Source: Solirubrobacterales bacterium (lineage in GTDB: Bacteria > Actinomycetota > Thermoleophilia > Solirubrobacterales > 70-9). From it: DNA of 64,000 nt. The stretch is taken from NCBI GenBank assembly GCA_016712175.1, contig JADJRQ010000005.1:1-64000 (forward strand). Direction: 5' to 3'. How positions within the stretch are numbered: position 1 is the stretch's first letter; every line of letters begins with the position of its first letter. Of this stretch, positions 53,273 to 61,513 are shown piece by piece. The translations under genes were made by a program, and so were the position numbers. A model generated the notes under the pieces. The model saw only the letters and a list, made by a program, of their open reading frames with translations, made no database searches and was not told the origin of the DNA.

Positions 53273-55843
53273 TTACTTGTCCCGCTGCGACTTCTCGGCC
53301 GGAAGCGCTGAATCAGACGGTGACGTCTGAATGTCGGGATTGCTGATCTGACCGAGGCGCGCAGTGAGTTCACGCCACTGCTCGGCGCCGAGACTGCTTG
53401 TTTCGATCGAGCCACCTGGAGCGTCGGCTCCAGCCATTGGCCTGTAACCGAGGTGGAGGTGGTCGTTGTGATCGGCCATTGCGAAGCCGGCTGCCTGCGG
53501 GTAATTCATCAGCGAGATGACTTCGTCCGGGGCCATGATGCCCTGGAGCGTGAGGAACTCCCGCGCCAGGCGATCGGTATTCGATCCGGGACCCTGGGTT
53601 GCGGACGTCACGACTTCGCCGTTGATGATGGCGATGTCGGCCGCCGAACCGTGGGTGTGGTTCGAGACGTTGCCGGAAGTCGTAATCGAGTGTTCACGTC
53701 CACAGAGCATCGAGGTGATGCCAAGCGTGTAGCCGCGCTCGGTGGCGAATTCCAGGGCGGCGAGCAGGCGACGGTCGATCGCGCCGTGGGCGACGTACTG
53801 GCGGTTACATTCGTCCATCGCGATGCTCTGGTCAGCGAGCACCCGCTTCTGGAGGGCTGCCTTGGAGAGCAGCAGCACGCCGCCGACTCCGAGGCGCTCG
53901 GCGAAACGATCTTTGCCCTGCGCGTTATAGATGTTGGTCTCGGCGAGCAGTCGCCAGCCGTCGAGGAAGGGCTTGGGGTCGATCTGCGGAGTCTCTTTGC
54001 CACCGGGCTTGATCGAGAAGTTGATCGATGAAGTGTTGCCTTCGCCGAGGCGGCCGAGGACGGTGCCGGCGATTACGCGGGAACCCTTCTTCAGTGGCTG
54101 GAGCTCGACGGTACCCGGCTTGAAGCGGAAGACGCCGGCTTTGGAGCCGTCGTAGATGACGTAGTCGCCGGGCTTGCCGTCAACGCCACCGAGGCTGTCG
54201 CTGACCGGCGTGTTGACCTTTGTCGACTGGCCCTGGACCGTAGACCGCTGGTGGTTGCTCGGGCGAAGGGGGTTGGCGTAGGTACGACCGCGCATATCCT
54301 CGGTGTTGAGCTGCTTCCCGGAGGCGTCTGCCTGGGCGTTCAGGTTCTCCTGCTCGGCGCGGCGATCGTTGGCTACGTCCATTGGCTCGCCGGTATTCGA
54401 AGCTGCGGTTGCGGCTCCGGTGGCTTGGGCGGCAGCGGCCTTGGCGGCGGCGTCCGGATCGACCAGAACTTCGCTGATGTTGGAGCTTGACTTCTTCGAA
54501 CCCTCATCCTTTACATGAGGTTCAGACTTCTGGTCCGCTGCGGCCGGCCGGTCGGTTGCCTTGGCCGTGCCCATCTCGAGTGAAGGGTCGGGCGACTGCT
54601 TCTGGGTCCCGGCGGGACTGTCTTCGCTGGAGGGCTGGCTGGTCCCGGTCCCTTCGTGGGTCGGCACCGGATGGACCTGCGAAACCGAGCCGAGGCCAGC
54701 GTACGAGTAGTTGTTGCCGTAGACATCTTCGAGGACGACCGTTCCGGTCTCCTGGTCGATCGACTTGATCACACCGTCGTTGACGGCGATGACCGGCGAG
54801 CCACCTTTGGCCGAGATCTCGATCGAAGTGCGATCGGAGGCGGAGCTGATGTTCTGCGATCCGCCACGACCCTTCTCCTTGGCCTTTTCGGTCGAGACCT
54901 GCCCTTCGTAGGTCGATTCGGCGGCGATCGGGAAGCGGGCGCCTTCGGTGAGGCCGGTGAGGCTCGAGATCACTTCCGGTGGAATTGCGGAATAGGCCTT
55001 GGCGTGCTCGAGGATGTCCTGGACGTACCAGTCAGCGTGGTTGTAAGCGAAGATCGCCTTGTAGGGATCCTCGGCGTAACCGAAAGTCTTCAGGTAGTTG
55101 CCGGCAGCGCAGATCGCGTCGACCGGGTTGAACGGATCCTTCAGCTTGTCGCCGTTGGCGTCCACTCCCCATTCGACCCAGGAGGAGTTGATGAACTGCA
55201 TCCAGCCGTAGGCACCGGCGGACGAGGTGCTGACGTTGGTGCCGAAGTTGGTCTCGATGCGGTTGATCGCCGCGAGGACTTGCCAGGGGATCCCGTATTC
55301 ACTTCCGCAGGCCTGGTAGATCGGCAGGAGGAACGGCGGGATCTCGAAATTCTTGATGACGAAGTTCGGAACTCTCAGCTGCTTGAGTTTGAACGGGTCG
55401 CTGGCGGAGCCGTCAGGAGTGGCTCCTCCGGAGAGGCTCGGATCTTCCTGGACGAATTTCGGCTCGCGGGCCGGACGGCCGCCGCCATTGCTGTCCTTGA
55501 CACCGCCACCGCCACCGCCACCGGTTGAAGGTTTGGGCTTGGGCGCGACGCCTCCGGAACCGCCGTTCGCGGGGGGCTTAATGGTGCCCGGTTCGGTCAC
55601 CGCGTCGGGCGGCGTCGTTGTCTTGTCCGTCTTCCCGGCGTCGGCCTCGGCCAGGTTGCTGGCGGCGGGCGTGCCGCTCTCATCGGGGGCGAGAACCATG
55701 ACGCGGTTCGGTGCCGACGAAGAGGCAGAAGCAGACATTGCGGTCGAATCACCAATTGTCAAGCCGAAAAACAGCAGGGATAGGAATGCCGTGACAAACG
55801 CGGCCAGATGAATCCTGCGTGTCGACTCAGAGCCCTTTATCAC
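53273..55843 (-). CDS. large cell-wall hydrolase: lytic transglycosylase plus M23-like and M15-like domains
   Basis: 856 residues from GTG 55843. A signal peptide (AAFVTAFLSLLFFGLTIG) and Pro/Gly-rich linker lead to a transglycosylase domain (about 165-290: QVLAAINRIETNFGTN with catalytic Glu, GAYGWMQFINSSW, AAGNYL). Next is a split, LytM/M23-like beta domain (GSPVIAVNDGVIKSIDQETGTVVLEDVYGNNYSYAGLGSV, later GTVLGRLGEG) lacking obvious zinc ligands. The C-terminal domain has NHTHGSAADIAI and DHNDHLHLGY, resembling the Zn-binding SxHxxGxAxD and HxH of M15/VanY peptidases. It probably cuts glycan and peptide bonds of peptidoglycan during growth. The 5' leader is about 130 bases and could be structured. 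Confidence 0.85.
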   Translation of the reverse strand: MIKGSESTRRIHLAAFVTAFLSLLFFGLTIGDSTAMSASASSSAPNRVMVLAPDESGTPAASNLAEADAGKTDKTTTPPDAVTEPGTIKPPANGGSGGVAPKPKPSTGGGGGGGVKDSNGGGRPAREPKFVQEDPSLSGGATPDGSASDPFKLKQLRVPNFVIKNFEIPPFLLPIYQACGSEYGIPWQVLAAINRIETNFGTNVSTSSAGAYGWMQFINSSWVEWGVDANGDKLKDPFNPVDAICAAGNYLKTFGYAEDPYKAIFAYNHADWYVQDILEHAKAYSAIPPEVISSLTGLTEGARFPIAAESTYEGQVSTEKAKEKGRGGSQNISSASDRTSIEISAKGGSPVIAVNDGVIKSIDQETGTVVLEDVYGNNYSYAGLGSVSQVHPVPTHEGTGTSQPSSEDSPAGTQKQSPDPSLEMGTAKATDRPAAADQKSEPHVKDEGSKKSSSNISEVLVDPDAAAKAAAAQATGAATAASNTGEPMDVANDRRAEQENLNAQADASGKQLNTEDMRGRTYANPLRPSNHQRSTVQGQSTKVNTPVSDSLGGVDGKPGDYVIYDGSKAGVFRFKPGTVELQPLKKGSRVIAGTVLGRLGEGNTSSINFSIKPGGKETPQIDPKPFLDGWRLLAETNIYNAQGKDRFAERLGVGGVLLLSKAALQKRVLADQSIAMDECNRQYVAHGAIDRRLLAALEFATERGYTLGITSMLCGREHSITTSGNVSNHTHGSAADIAIINGEVVTSATQGPGSNTDRLAREFLTLQGIMAPDEVISLMNYPQAAGFAMADHNDHLHLGYRPMAGADAPGGSIETSSLGAEQWRELTARLGQISNPDIQTSPSDSALPAEKSQRDK

Positions 55844-55984
55844 CTGTGGTTCCCAACTAAAACAGACACGTCCGACACTCTCCCGGGGGTGCCGTCCGGG
55901 AAACGTATCGCAGACGGGTTCAACGTAGCCCCGTCACATCCTGCCTGTCGCCGGGTTTCGGCCCTGTGATTTACCATGTGCGGC
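55844..55984 (-). promoter_or_regulatory. GC-rich leader upstream of cell-wall hydrolase
   Basis: A 141-base gap between divergent genes. On the minus strand it contains a TCCCGG/CCGGGA stem and a GAACCCGTCTGC stretch that loosely recalls the core of c-di-AMP (ydaO-type) riboswitches, which often control cell-wall hydrolases in actinobacteria. The other diagnostic block (GGGTGAATC) was not found, so the match is weak. Confidence 0.2.
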
Positions 55985-56380
55985 ATGGATGAAGACAGGG
56001 ATGGAATCAGGGACCGGGTGCGTTCGAGCGGCGAGAAGGCGGCCGCCGATATCGCCCAGGCGCTGATCGGCAGCCCCGCGTTCGGCCAGGCGGTATCTGC
56101 GGCAGTGGTCGCGAAGGACGCCGCAAACGATGCACAGCGCGCCGCGATGGGCGCCCTCAACGTGTCCTCGCAGGACGCCGCCGACCGCCTCGAACGCCGG
56201 CTCCGGGCGCTTTCTGACCGTCTCGAAGACACCGAAGACCGGCTCGACCGGGCACTCGACGATCTGAGAGACCTGAAAGGCGTCGTCAAGGATCTGCAGG
56301 CGGCGGCCCAGGCACCCCTGGTCTCTTCGACCACGAAGAAACGCAAGCCGGCCACAGCCAAGCCGAAAACGACGACCTGA
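55985..56380 (+). CDS. coiled-coil, phasin-like small protein
   Basis: 131 residues from ATG 55985 (55976 also open). The first half is an Ala-rich helix (AAADIAQALIGSPAFGQAVSAAVVAKDAANDA) and the second half a charged coiled coil (RLERRLRALSDRLEDTEDRLDRALDDL). A Lys/Thr/Pro tail (KKRKPATAKPKTT) resembles phasins and histone-like tails. A related protein lies at 57131. No poly-hydroxyalkanoate synthase is nearby, so granule binding is speculative. Confidence 0.6.
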   Translation: MDEDRDGIRDRVRSSGEKAAADIAQALIGSPAFGQAVSAAVVAKDAANDAQRAAMGALNVSSQDAADRLERRLRALSDRLEDTEDRLDRALDDLRDLKGVVKDLQAAAQAPLVSSTTKKRKPATAKPKTTT

Positions 56381-56422
56381 GACCTGCGACCCTCAACCTC
56401 TAGTTGAGGTTGAGACCAGGCG

Positions 56423-57088
56423 TTACGACAGTCGGTTGACGATCTTCAGTCCGACTTCCATAAAGGTCTGTTCCAGATCGGCTTCGGCCAGCATCTCACC
56501 GGTCTCGTCGCCAGTGACCACCAGTACGGCGGCAGCGGGGAGGCCGAGCCTCCGGCAGAAGGCGAGTACCGCCGCTGTCTGAAGATCCCGTGCGGTTGCC
56601 CCTTCGGCCGGCGAAGGACCGTCCGGGTCGAACCGGCTGACGAAGTCGTGGCTCGAAATGCCGGCTTTCGGCGCGACGCCGCTCAGCCGGTCGAGCAGGC
56701 CGGGATCCGGGACTGCGCCGTCTCCGTCCGCCCCAAGGCGGAGTCCGGCCCCGTCCCGGCTGACCGCGGTTTCGACCAGGAGGGTGTCGCCGGGCGAGTG
56801 TTCACCATGGCCGGTGATGCAGGTTCCGAGCCGCACCAGTCGCGTGACGCCGAGTCCGGCGAGGTCACCGACAATGGCGATTGCCCCCGCGCCACCGGCC
56901 CCGGTCGATTGGACGGTCAGCTCGAGTCCGGACCCGGTTTCCCCCGTATAGCCCCAGAGTCCCCTCGACTGATGGCTCATTTTCGGTTGGACCGTCAGCG
57001 CCTGAGCCAGGGCAAACGCTCGCCGGGGATCACCGGTGATCAGCGCGTCGCGGGTCGGAGAAGAGATGGGTGTGAGGTGGGCGGGCAT
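56423..57088 (-). CDS. nucleoside phosphorylase family protein
   Basis: 221 residues. The PNP/UDP fold is indicated by LITGDPRRAFALAQAL, TVQSTGAGGAGAIAIVGDL and RLGTCITG, matching the phosphate-binding GDPxR, the TGxG..A.I motif and the RxGTxG motif of purine/uridine phosphorylases. A late VVTGDE replaces the usual catalytic acid motif (SDE). The protein is slightly short for the family. It cleaves nucleosides with phosphate, releasing the base, or acts on a related thio-nucleoside. Confidence 0.78.
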   Translation of the reverse strand: MPAHLTPISSPTRDALITGDPRRAFALAQALTVQPKMSHQSRGLWGYTGETGSGLELTVQSTGAGGAGAIAIVGDLAGLGVTRLVRLGTCITGHGEHSPGDTLLVETAVSRDGAGLRLGADGDGAVPDPGLLDRLSGVAPKAGISSHDFVSRFDPDGPSPAEGATARDLQTAAVLAFCRRLGLPAAAVLVVTGDETGEMLAEADLEQTFMEVGLKIVNRLS

Positions 57089-57130
57089 CAGGGCGTGCAG
57101 GTCAAGACGATTAGGGCTTAGAATAGTTCC

Positions 57131-57472
57131 ATGGCCGACAAGGAAGAAAAAGAGGGCGGACGTGGAATCCCTGACGGACTGCGGGAGGCAATCGAAGGAG
57201 CCTTCGCGGCGACCGAAAAGACCCGGGCCCAGGCCCAGGATCTGGGCGACAAGACGCGCGGCCGGGCGCAGGGCCTCAGCGACAAGACCAAAGACCGGGC
57301 CCAGGGACTGGTCGACGAGGTCTCGAAACGTGGATCAGACGCCCGTGGCACGCTCGATGGCCTGCGTCTGGTCAGTCGCGACGAACTGCGTGAACTCGAA
57401 GACAAGATTGACGAACTTTCCAGTCGTATAGCCAAATTAGAGGCTAAGCCTAAGCCTCAAGTCGACGGTTAG
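57131..57472 (+). CDS. coiled-coil, phasin-like small protein
   Basis: 113 residues. It is highly charged with a repeated segment (KTRAQAQDLGDKTRGRAQGLSDKTKDRAQGLVDEVSKRG) in an 11-residue rhythm, typical of amphipathic phasin or LEA-like helices, followed by a C-terminal coiled coil (ELRELEDKIDELSSRIAKLEAK). The stop is one base before the next ATG, so it is in an operon with the epimerase. A similar gene at 55985 suggests a small family at this locus. Confidence 0.65.
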   Translation: MADKEEKEGGRGIPDGLREAIEGAFAATEKTRAQAQDLGDKTRGRAQGLSDKTKDRAQGLVDEVSKRGSDARGTLDGLRLVSRDELRELEDKIDELSSRIAKLEAKPKPQVDG

Positions 57473-57473
57473 A

Positions 57474-58502
57474 ATGGCTCGAGAAGGCCGCGTAGTAATT
57501 GCCGGTGTGGCAACCCACTGGGGGTCGGAGCTCGCCCGGGCCCTCGCGCGCTCGCCTGGCGTCGGCCAGATCATCGGAATCGACACCTCAGAGCCCGAAG
57601 TCGACCTCGGCCGGACCGAATTCGTCGAGGCCGACATCCGCAACCCCGTCATTTCGCGCCTGCTACCTACGCTCGAGCCCGACGTCGTCGTCCACTGCGG
57701 GATCGTCGGGTACCCGGAGAAGGGTCGCCCTTCGCGGGCGCTTCACGACATCAACGTGATCGGCACCCTCCAGCTCCTGGCCGCCTGTGAGAAAGTAAAG
57801 AACCTGAAGGCCCTCGTGGTCCGCGGGTCGGCTGCGATCTACGGTAGCTCCCCCTCGGCTCCGGCGTTCTTCACCGAAGACATGGCCCGGCAGTTCCCGC
57901 TTGAGACGAGGTTCCAGCGGGACATCGGCGAGCTCGAGGGGTATTTCGACAACTTCGCCCGCCGGCACCCATCGATCACCTGCACCATGTTGCGGTTCCA
58001 GACAGAGATCGGGGCCGGACTGGACAATCCACTGACGCGCTACCTGAGCTTGCCGGTGGTCCCGACCCAGATGGGCTGGGACCCGCGCCTTCAGCCTCTT
58101 CACGCCGCCGACGCTACGGGGGCCCTGACCGCAGCCACGCTCAATCCGGTTCGTGGTGCCGTCAACGTGGCGCCCGATGGAGCGATTTCACTCAGCCGGC
58201 TGCTGAGATTGGCCGGCAAGCCCGCGATCGGTGTCCCGCCCGTACTCTCGGGCCTCCTGCTGAGCCGCGTTGGATCGATGGTTGGCAGCGGCGACATGGA
58301 GAACGACGGACAGCTGCTCCTCAGGTACGGCCGTGGCTGTGACAACCGTCGCCTGCGCGAGGACGTTGGTTACGAGCTTGCTTTCGACGCCGAAGGCGCG
58401 GCCCGCGACTTCGTCGCGAAGAAGTCGGCGTCGTCGCCTTTGGCGGCGGGGCGGGTCTTTCCGGCTCCCCATCCGGGCTCCCCGGTCAGGAGTGTGAAGT
58501 AG
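57474..58502 (+). CDS. NAD-dependent epimerase/dehydratase (GalE2/Rv0501-like)
   Basis: 342 residues. Rossmann start VVIAGVATHWGSELARALA, then DIRNPVISRLL and INVIGTLQLLAACE typical of extended SDRs. The usual active-site Tyr-x-x-x-Lys near residue 145 is not visible (the region reads FQRDIGELEGYF), so classical epimerase chemistry is doubtful. The C-terminal half keeps LQPLHAADATGA. With the acyltransferase that follows (overlap of one base) it mirrors the Mycobacterium tuberculosis pair Rv0501-Rv0502, which suggests a lipid or envelope role. Confidence 0.85.
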   Translation: MAREGRVVIAGVATHWGSELARALARSPGVGQIIGIDTSEPEVDLGRTEFVEADIRNPVISRLLPTLEPDVVVHCGIVGYPEKGRPSRALHDINVIGTLQLLAACEKVKNLKALVVRGSAAIYGSSPSAPAFFTEDMARQFPLETRFQRDIGELEGYFDNFARRHPSITCTMLRFQTEIGAGLDNPLTRYLSLPVVPTQMGWDPRLQPLHAADATGALTAATLNPVRGAVNVAPDGAISLSRLLRLAGKPAIGVPPVLSGLLLSRVGSMVGSGDMENDGQLLLRYGRGCDNRRLREDVGYELAFDAEGAARDFVAKKSASSPLAAGRVFPAPHPGSPVRSVK

Positions 58503-59361
58503 TGAGCAACGCGGAGATGGCACTCGAATGGGCCTCGGTCGTTCAGAGTTCGTCCGAACGTATCCTGCGTCGTGTTGCCGGCGAGTATCACGAGGACGAG
58601 TGGGGATTCGACGAGGAGTTCGCTGAAGCGGCCTTCCCGATCTTCGAGTTCCTCTACCGCTCGTGGTGGCGGGTGCAGGTGAGCGGCATCGAGAACGTTC
58701 CCGGTCACGGGCGGGCCTTGATCGTGGGCAATCACGCCGGCTCCGTCTTCCCTTTCGACGCGACAATGATCGGCGCGGCGATCCAGAAAGAACATCCCTT
58801 GCCCCGCTGGGCCCGCGCGCTGGTCCTCAACTGGGCCTTCGACGTGCCGTTCGTCAGCTATTTCATCCGTCGGATAGGCGGGGTCGCGGCGAATCCGGCC
58901 AACCTCACGCGCCTTCTCGAAGGGGATCACCCGGTCATGGTCTTCCCCGAGGGCGCCAAGGGTTTCGGCAAGCCCTTCTCCGAGCGCTACCGGCTCCAGC
59001 GGTTCGGCCGCGGCGGCTTCGTCGAGGTGGCGCTGGAAACCGGCTCGCCGATCATTCCGGTCGCCGTGGTCGGTTCCGAAGAGATCTATCCGAAGATCGG
59101 CCAGTCGGTGCCCTCGCCCGCATCACCGGCGCGCCTTACGTCCCGATTACCCCGACCTTCCCCTGGCTGGGCCCGCTGGGCCTGTTGCCGCTGCCGTCAC
59201 GCTGGCGGATCGAATTCCTCGAGCCGATCGACCTCTCTGGATATGGCCCCGGTGCCAGCGAAGACCGTTCGCTGGTGTTCGATCTCTCCGAGCAGGTCCG
59301 CGAGACGATTCAGGAAGCACTATATAAGGGGCTCGTCGCCCGAGGTCCCGCTTTCTTCTGA
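58502..59361 (+). CDS. PlsC-like acyltransferase (Rv0502-like), frameshifted near 59109
   Basis: About 286 residues from GTG 58502. The acyltransferase motif I lies in IVGNHAGSVFPFDATM (NHxxxxxD-like spacing with His and Asp), FPEGAKGFGKPFSERY is motif III, and SPIIPVAVVGSEEIYP is motif IV. The frame breaks after GQSV; adding one base near 59107-59113 continues as ALARITGAPYVPITPTFPWLGPLG to a stop at 59361. Unrepaired, the frame would run into the ammonium transporter. It esterifies a lysophospholipid or similar alcohol at the membrane. Operon partner: the epimerase. Confidence 0.85.
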
Positions 59362-59551
59362 GACAACTTCAGGTTTTTGGCTCTGGGTCTGTCTTTCGAG
59401 TTGTCTATACCAATCTGACAGTTCACAGCGGTCCTTTTCCTCCAACGGGCCAAAAGCACGGCCCTCTCCGGAACTTAGGTTTACGCGGTCAGCTAATCGC
59501 ATAAATCGACCGCGTGGGCACTGCTCGGCGGGTACAGGAGGAAAAAGTCGA
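59362..59551 (+). promoter_or_regulatory. leader region of amt-glnK with three inverted repeats
   Basis: 190 bases without a gene. AGACAACT (59361-59368) and AGTTGTCT (59399-59406) pair just after the acyltransferase stop. GGGCC/GGCCC pair at 59447-59464. ACGCGGTC (59483-59490) and GACCGCGT (59508-59515) are 8-bp arms 17 bases apart, 37 bases before the amt start, suiting an operator or RNA switch for nitrogen control. No consensus GlnR box is obvious. AGGAGG precedes the amt start. Confidence 0.4.
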
Positions 59552-61039
59552 ATGAGAGTCAAGAAACTAGGCATAGCGTCGCTTCTGGCGCTGGTTGCCG
59601 CCCTGGTTGTGCCAGGGCTGGCATCGGCCGGTGTGGCCGCGGACGTGGCCGCGAACGATCTCGAGCTCAGCCTGGTCTGGGTCGGTCTCGCGACGGTTCT
59701 CGTCTTCCTGATGCAGGCAGGCTTCATGTTCCTGGAGATTGGTTTCTCCCGGATGAAGAACGCCGGCACCGGAGTCGGAAAGATCTTCATCAACCTCGCG
59801 ATCGTGTCAATTGCCTGGTGGACGATCGGCTACGGCATCTCGGGGTTCAGCGATGGAGCGCTCACCGATATAGCTGGATCGACCGGTTTCTTCTTCCACT
59901 TCGGCCAGTCGGTCGGGATTGGAGCAGACGCGGTGCCGGTCACGTCGGACACCGTCATGTTCATGCTCTTCGGCATGTCCTTCTGTGCGGTCTCCCTCGC
60001 GGTTGTCTGGGGCACCACACTGGAGCGGATCAAGTTCAGCTCCTACGTGATCTACGCCGTCTTCTTCGGCGCCCTGATCTACCCGATGGTTGCCCACTCG
60101 GTCTACGGTGGCGGACTTCTCTCCGACATCGGCGGCAGGCCCGCAATGGACTTCGCCGGTTCATCCGTCGTCCATTTGACCGGTGCTACCGGTGGCCTCG
60201 CGGCGCTGCTCTTGCTCGGCGCACGTAAAGGCAAGTACGGAGCCGACGGTTCCGCCCGGGCGATCCCCGGTCACTCGATGCCGCTGGTCGGCCTCGGCGT
60301 GATCATCCTCTGGATCGGCTGGTTCGGATTCAACGGTGGTTCGACCTTCGGCACGGACGGTTCGTTCTTCGCCGAAGTGATGCTCAACACCCAGCTCGCG
60401 GCCGCCGCCGGTGTCATCGGTGCGTGTCTGCTGATCTACGCGAAGACCAAGACGCTCGATGTCGGCATGGCCGGCAACGGTGCGATCGCCGGTCTCGTCG
60501 GCATCACGGCTGGTTGTGGTTACGTCGAGTACTGGGCGGCACCGATCATCGGATTCATATCCGGGCTGATCGTGGTCCTCGGTGTCCTCGCCGTCGAGAA
60601 GTACCTGGACGATCCGATCGGAGCCCTTTCGGCACACGGCATGGCCGGTGTCTTCGGCACCGTGGCCGTTGGCATCTTCGGATCGCCGCGACTGGTGCTC
60701 GACGGTGCGGGCGCGGGTATCTGGTACTCCATCTTCGGAGACCAGAGCTTCAGCTCGACCTTCGGTCAGTTGGGGGTACAGACGCTCACTCCGGTGGTCA
60801 TCTTCGTATTCGTGTTCGCGTGCTCATACGCGATCTTCGCGACCATCAAGGCGACCATCGGCATCAGGGTCTCGGAAGCGGAAGAAGACGCCGGTCTGGA
60901 CATTTCGAGTCACGGGATGTACGGATATCCGGAGGCCTTCATTCCGCAGCCGGAATACCCTGTCGGGGCATACACGCCAGCCATGGCAGGTACTCCGGTA
61001 GCGCCGTTGGAATCCACACCGCCAAGCGACCAGGCATAA
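59552..61039 (+). CDS. amt: ammonium transporter (Amt/AmtB family)
   Basis: 495 residues from ATG 59552, with AGGAGG 11 bases upstream. A cleavable signal (SLLALVAALVVPGLASA) precedes eleven membrane segments. Typical signatures are QAGFMFLEIGFSRMKNAG, VYGGGLLSDIGGRPAMDFAGSSVVHLTGATGG with the first pore His, WIGWFGFNGGS, and AHGMAGVFGTVAVG with the second pore His. The cytoplasmic tail is long. It imports ammonium and is gated by the P-II protein of the next gene. Confidence 0.95.
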   Translation: MRVKKLGIASLLALVAALVVPGLASAGVAADVAANDLELSLVWVGLATVLVFLMQAGFMFLEIGFSRMKNAGTGVGKIFINLAIVSIAWWTIGYGISGFSDGALTDIAGSTGFFFHFGQSVGIGADAVPVTSDTVMFMLFGMSFCAVSLAVVWGTTLERIKFSSYVIYAVFFGALIYPMVAHSVYGGGLLSDIGGRPAMDFAGSSVVHLTGATGGLAALLLLGARKGKYGADGSARAIPGHSMPLVGLGVIILWIGWFGFNGGSTFGTDGSFFAEVMLNTQLAAAAGVIGACLLIYAKTKTLDVGMAGNGAIAGLVGITAGCGYVEYWAAPIIGFISGLIVVLGVLAVEKYLDDPIGALSAHGMAGVFGTVAVGIFGSPRLVLDGAGAGIWYSIFGDQSFSSTFGQLGVQTLTPVVIFVFVFACSYAIFATIKATIGIRVSEAEEDAGLDISSHGMYGYPEAFIPQPEYPVGAYTPAMAGTPVAPLESTPPSDQA

Positions 61040-61054
61040 GAGGGGTTGAGTCAG

Positions 61055-61408
61055 TTGAAAAAAATAGAAGCATTCATCCGACACGAAGCGTTCGAGCCGA
61101 TCAGGACCGAACTGCTTGAAAAAGGAATCCCGTCCATCTCGATTCTGGAGGCAAAAGGCTCCGGACGGCAGAAGGGCATAGTCGAGACCTACCGCGGATC
61201 AACGGTGACCGTCAACGTACGGCCGAAGGTCAAGCTGGAGATCGTTGTCGCGGATGGTGAAAAAGACCTCGTAGTCGAGACGATTCTGCGTCACGCTCGA
61301 TCAGGAGAGATCGGAGATGGCAAGATCTTCGTGATTCCGGTCGAGGAGGCAATCAGGATCCGGACCGGCGAACGGGGGAACGAAGTAACACAGGTCCACG
61401 AGGAGTAG
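61055..61408 (+). CDS. glnK: P-II nitrogen regulatory protein (GlnK/GlnB), Tyr51 replaced
   Basis: 117 residues from TTG 61055, preceded by AGGGG at good spacing; TTG 61046 is a less likely start. KKIEAFIRHEAFEPIRTELLEKG begins the fold and RSGEIGDGKIFVIPVEEAIRIRTGE ends it with the ATP/2-oxoglutarate contacts. In the T-loop, GRQKGIVETYRGSTVTVN keeps Tyr46 but has Val where Tyr51 is modified by uridylylation or adenylylation. It would bind Amt to block it when nitrogen is plentiful, sensing ligands but probably not being nucleotidylated. Confidence 0.93.
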   Translation: MKKIEAFIRHEAFEPIRTELLEKGIPSISILEAKGSGRQKGIVETYRGSTVTVNVRPKVKLEIVVADGEKDLVVETILRHARSGEIGDGKIFVIPVEEAIRIRTGERGNEVTQVHEE

Positions 61409-61425
61409 CGATGGGCTGACATGGC

Positions 61426-61462
61426 AAGGCGGTGGGACCATCCGGTCTCACCGCCTTTCGCC
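61426..61462 (+). terminator. rho-independent terminator after glnK
   Basis: AAGGCGGTGGGACC (61426-61439) and GGTCTCACCGCCTT (61444-61457) pair over 14 bases with one mismatch and a 4-base loop, followed by TCGCCATTTT. It separates amt-glnK from the asparaginase gene. Confidence 0.85.
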
Positions 61463-61513
61463 ATTTTCGGGCACTGTTGTTGAACTTTTCCGAATCGCTA
61501 ACCTCAAACGCCC

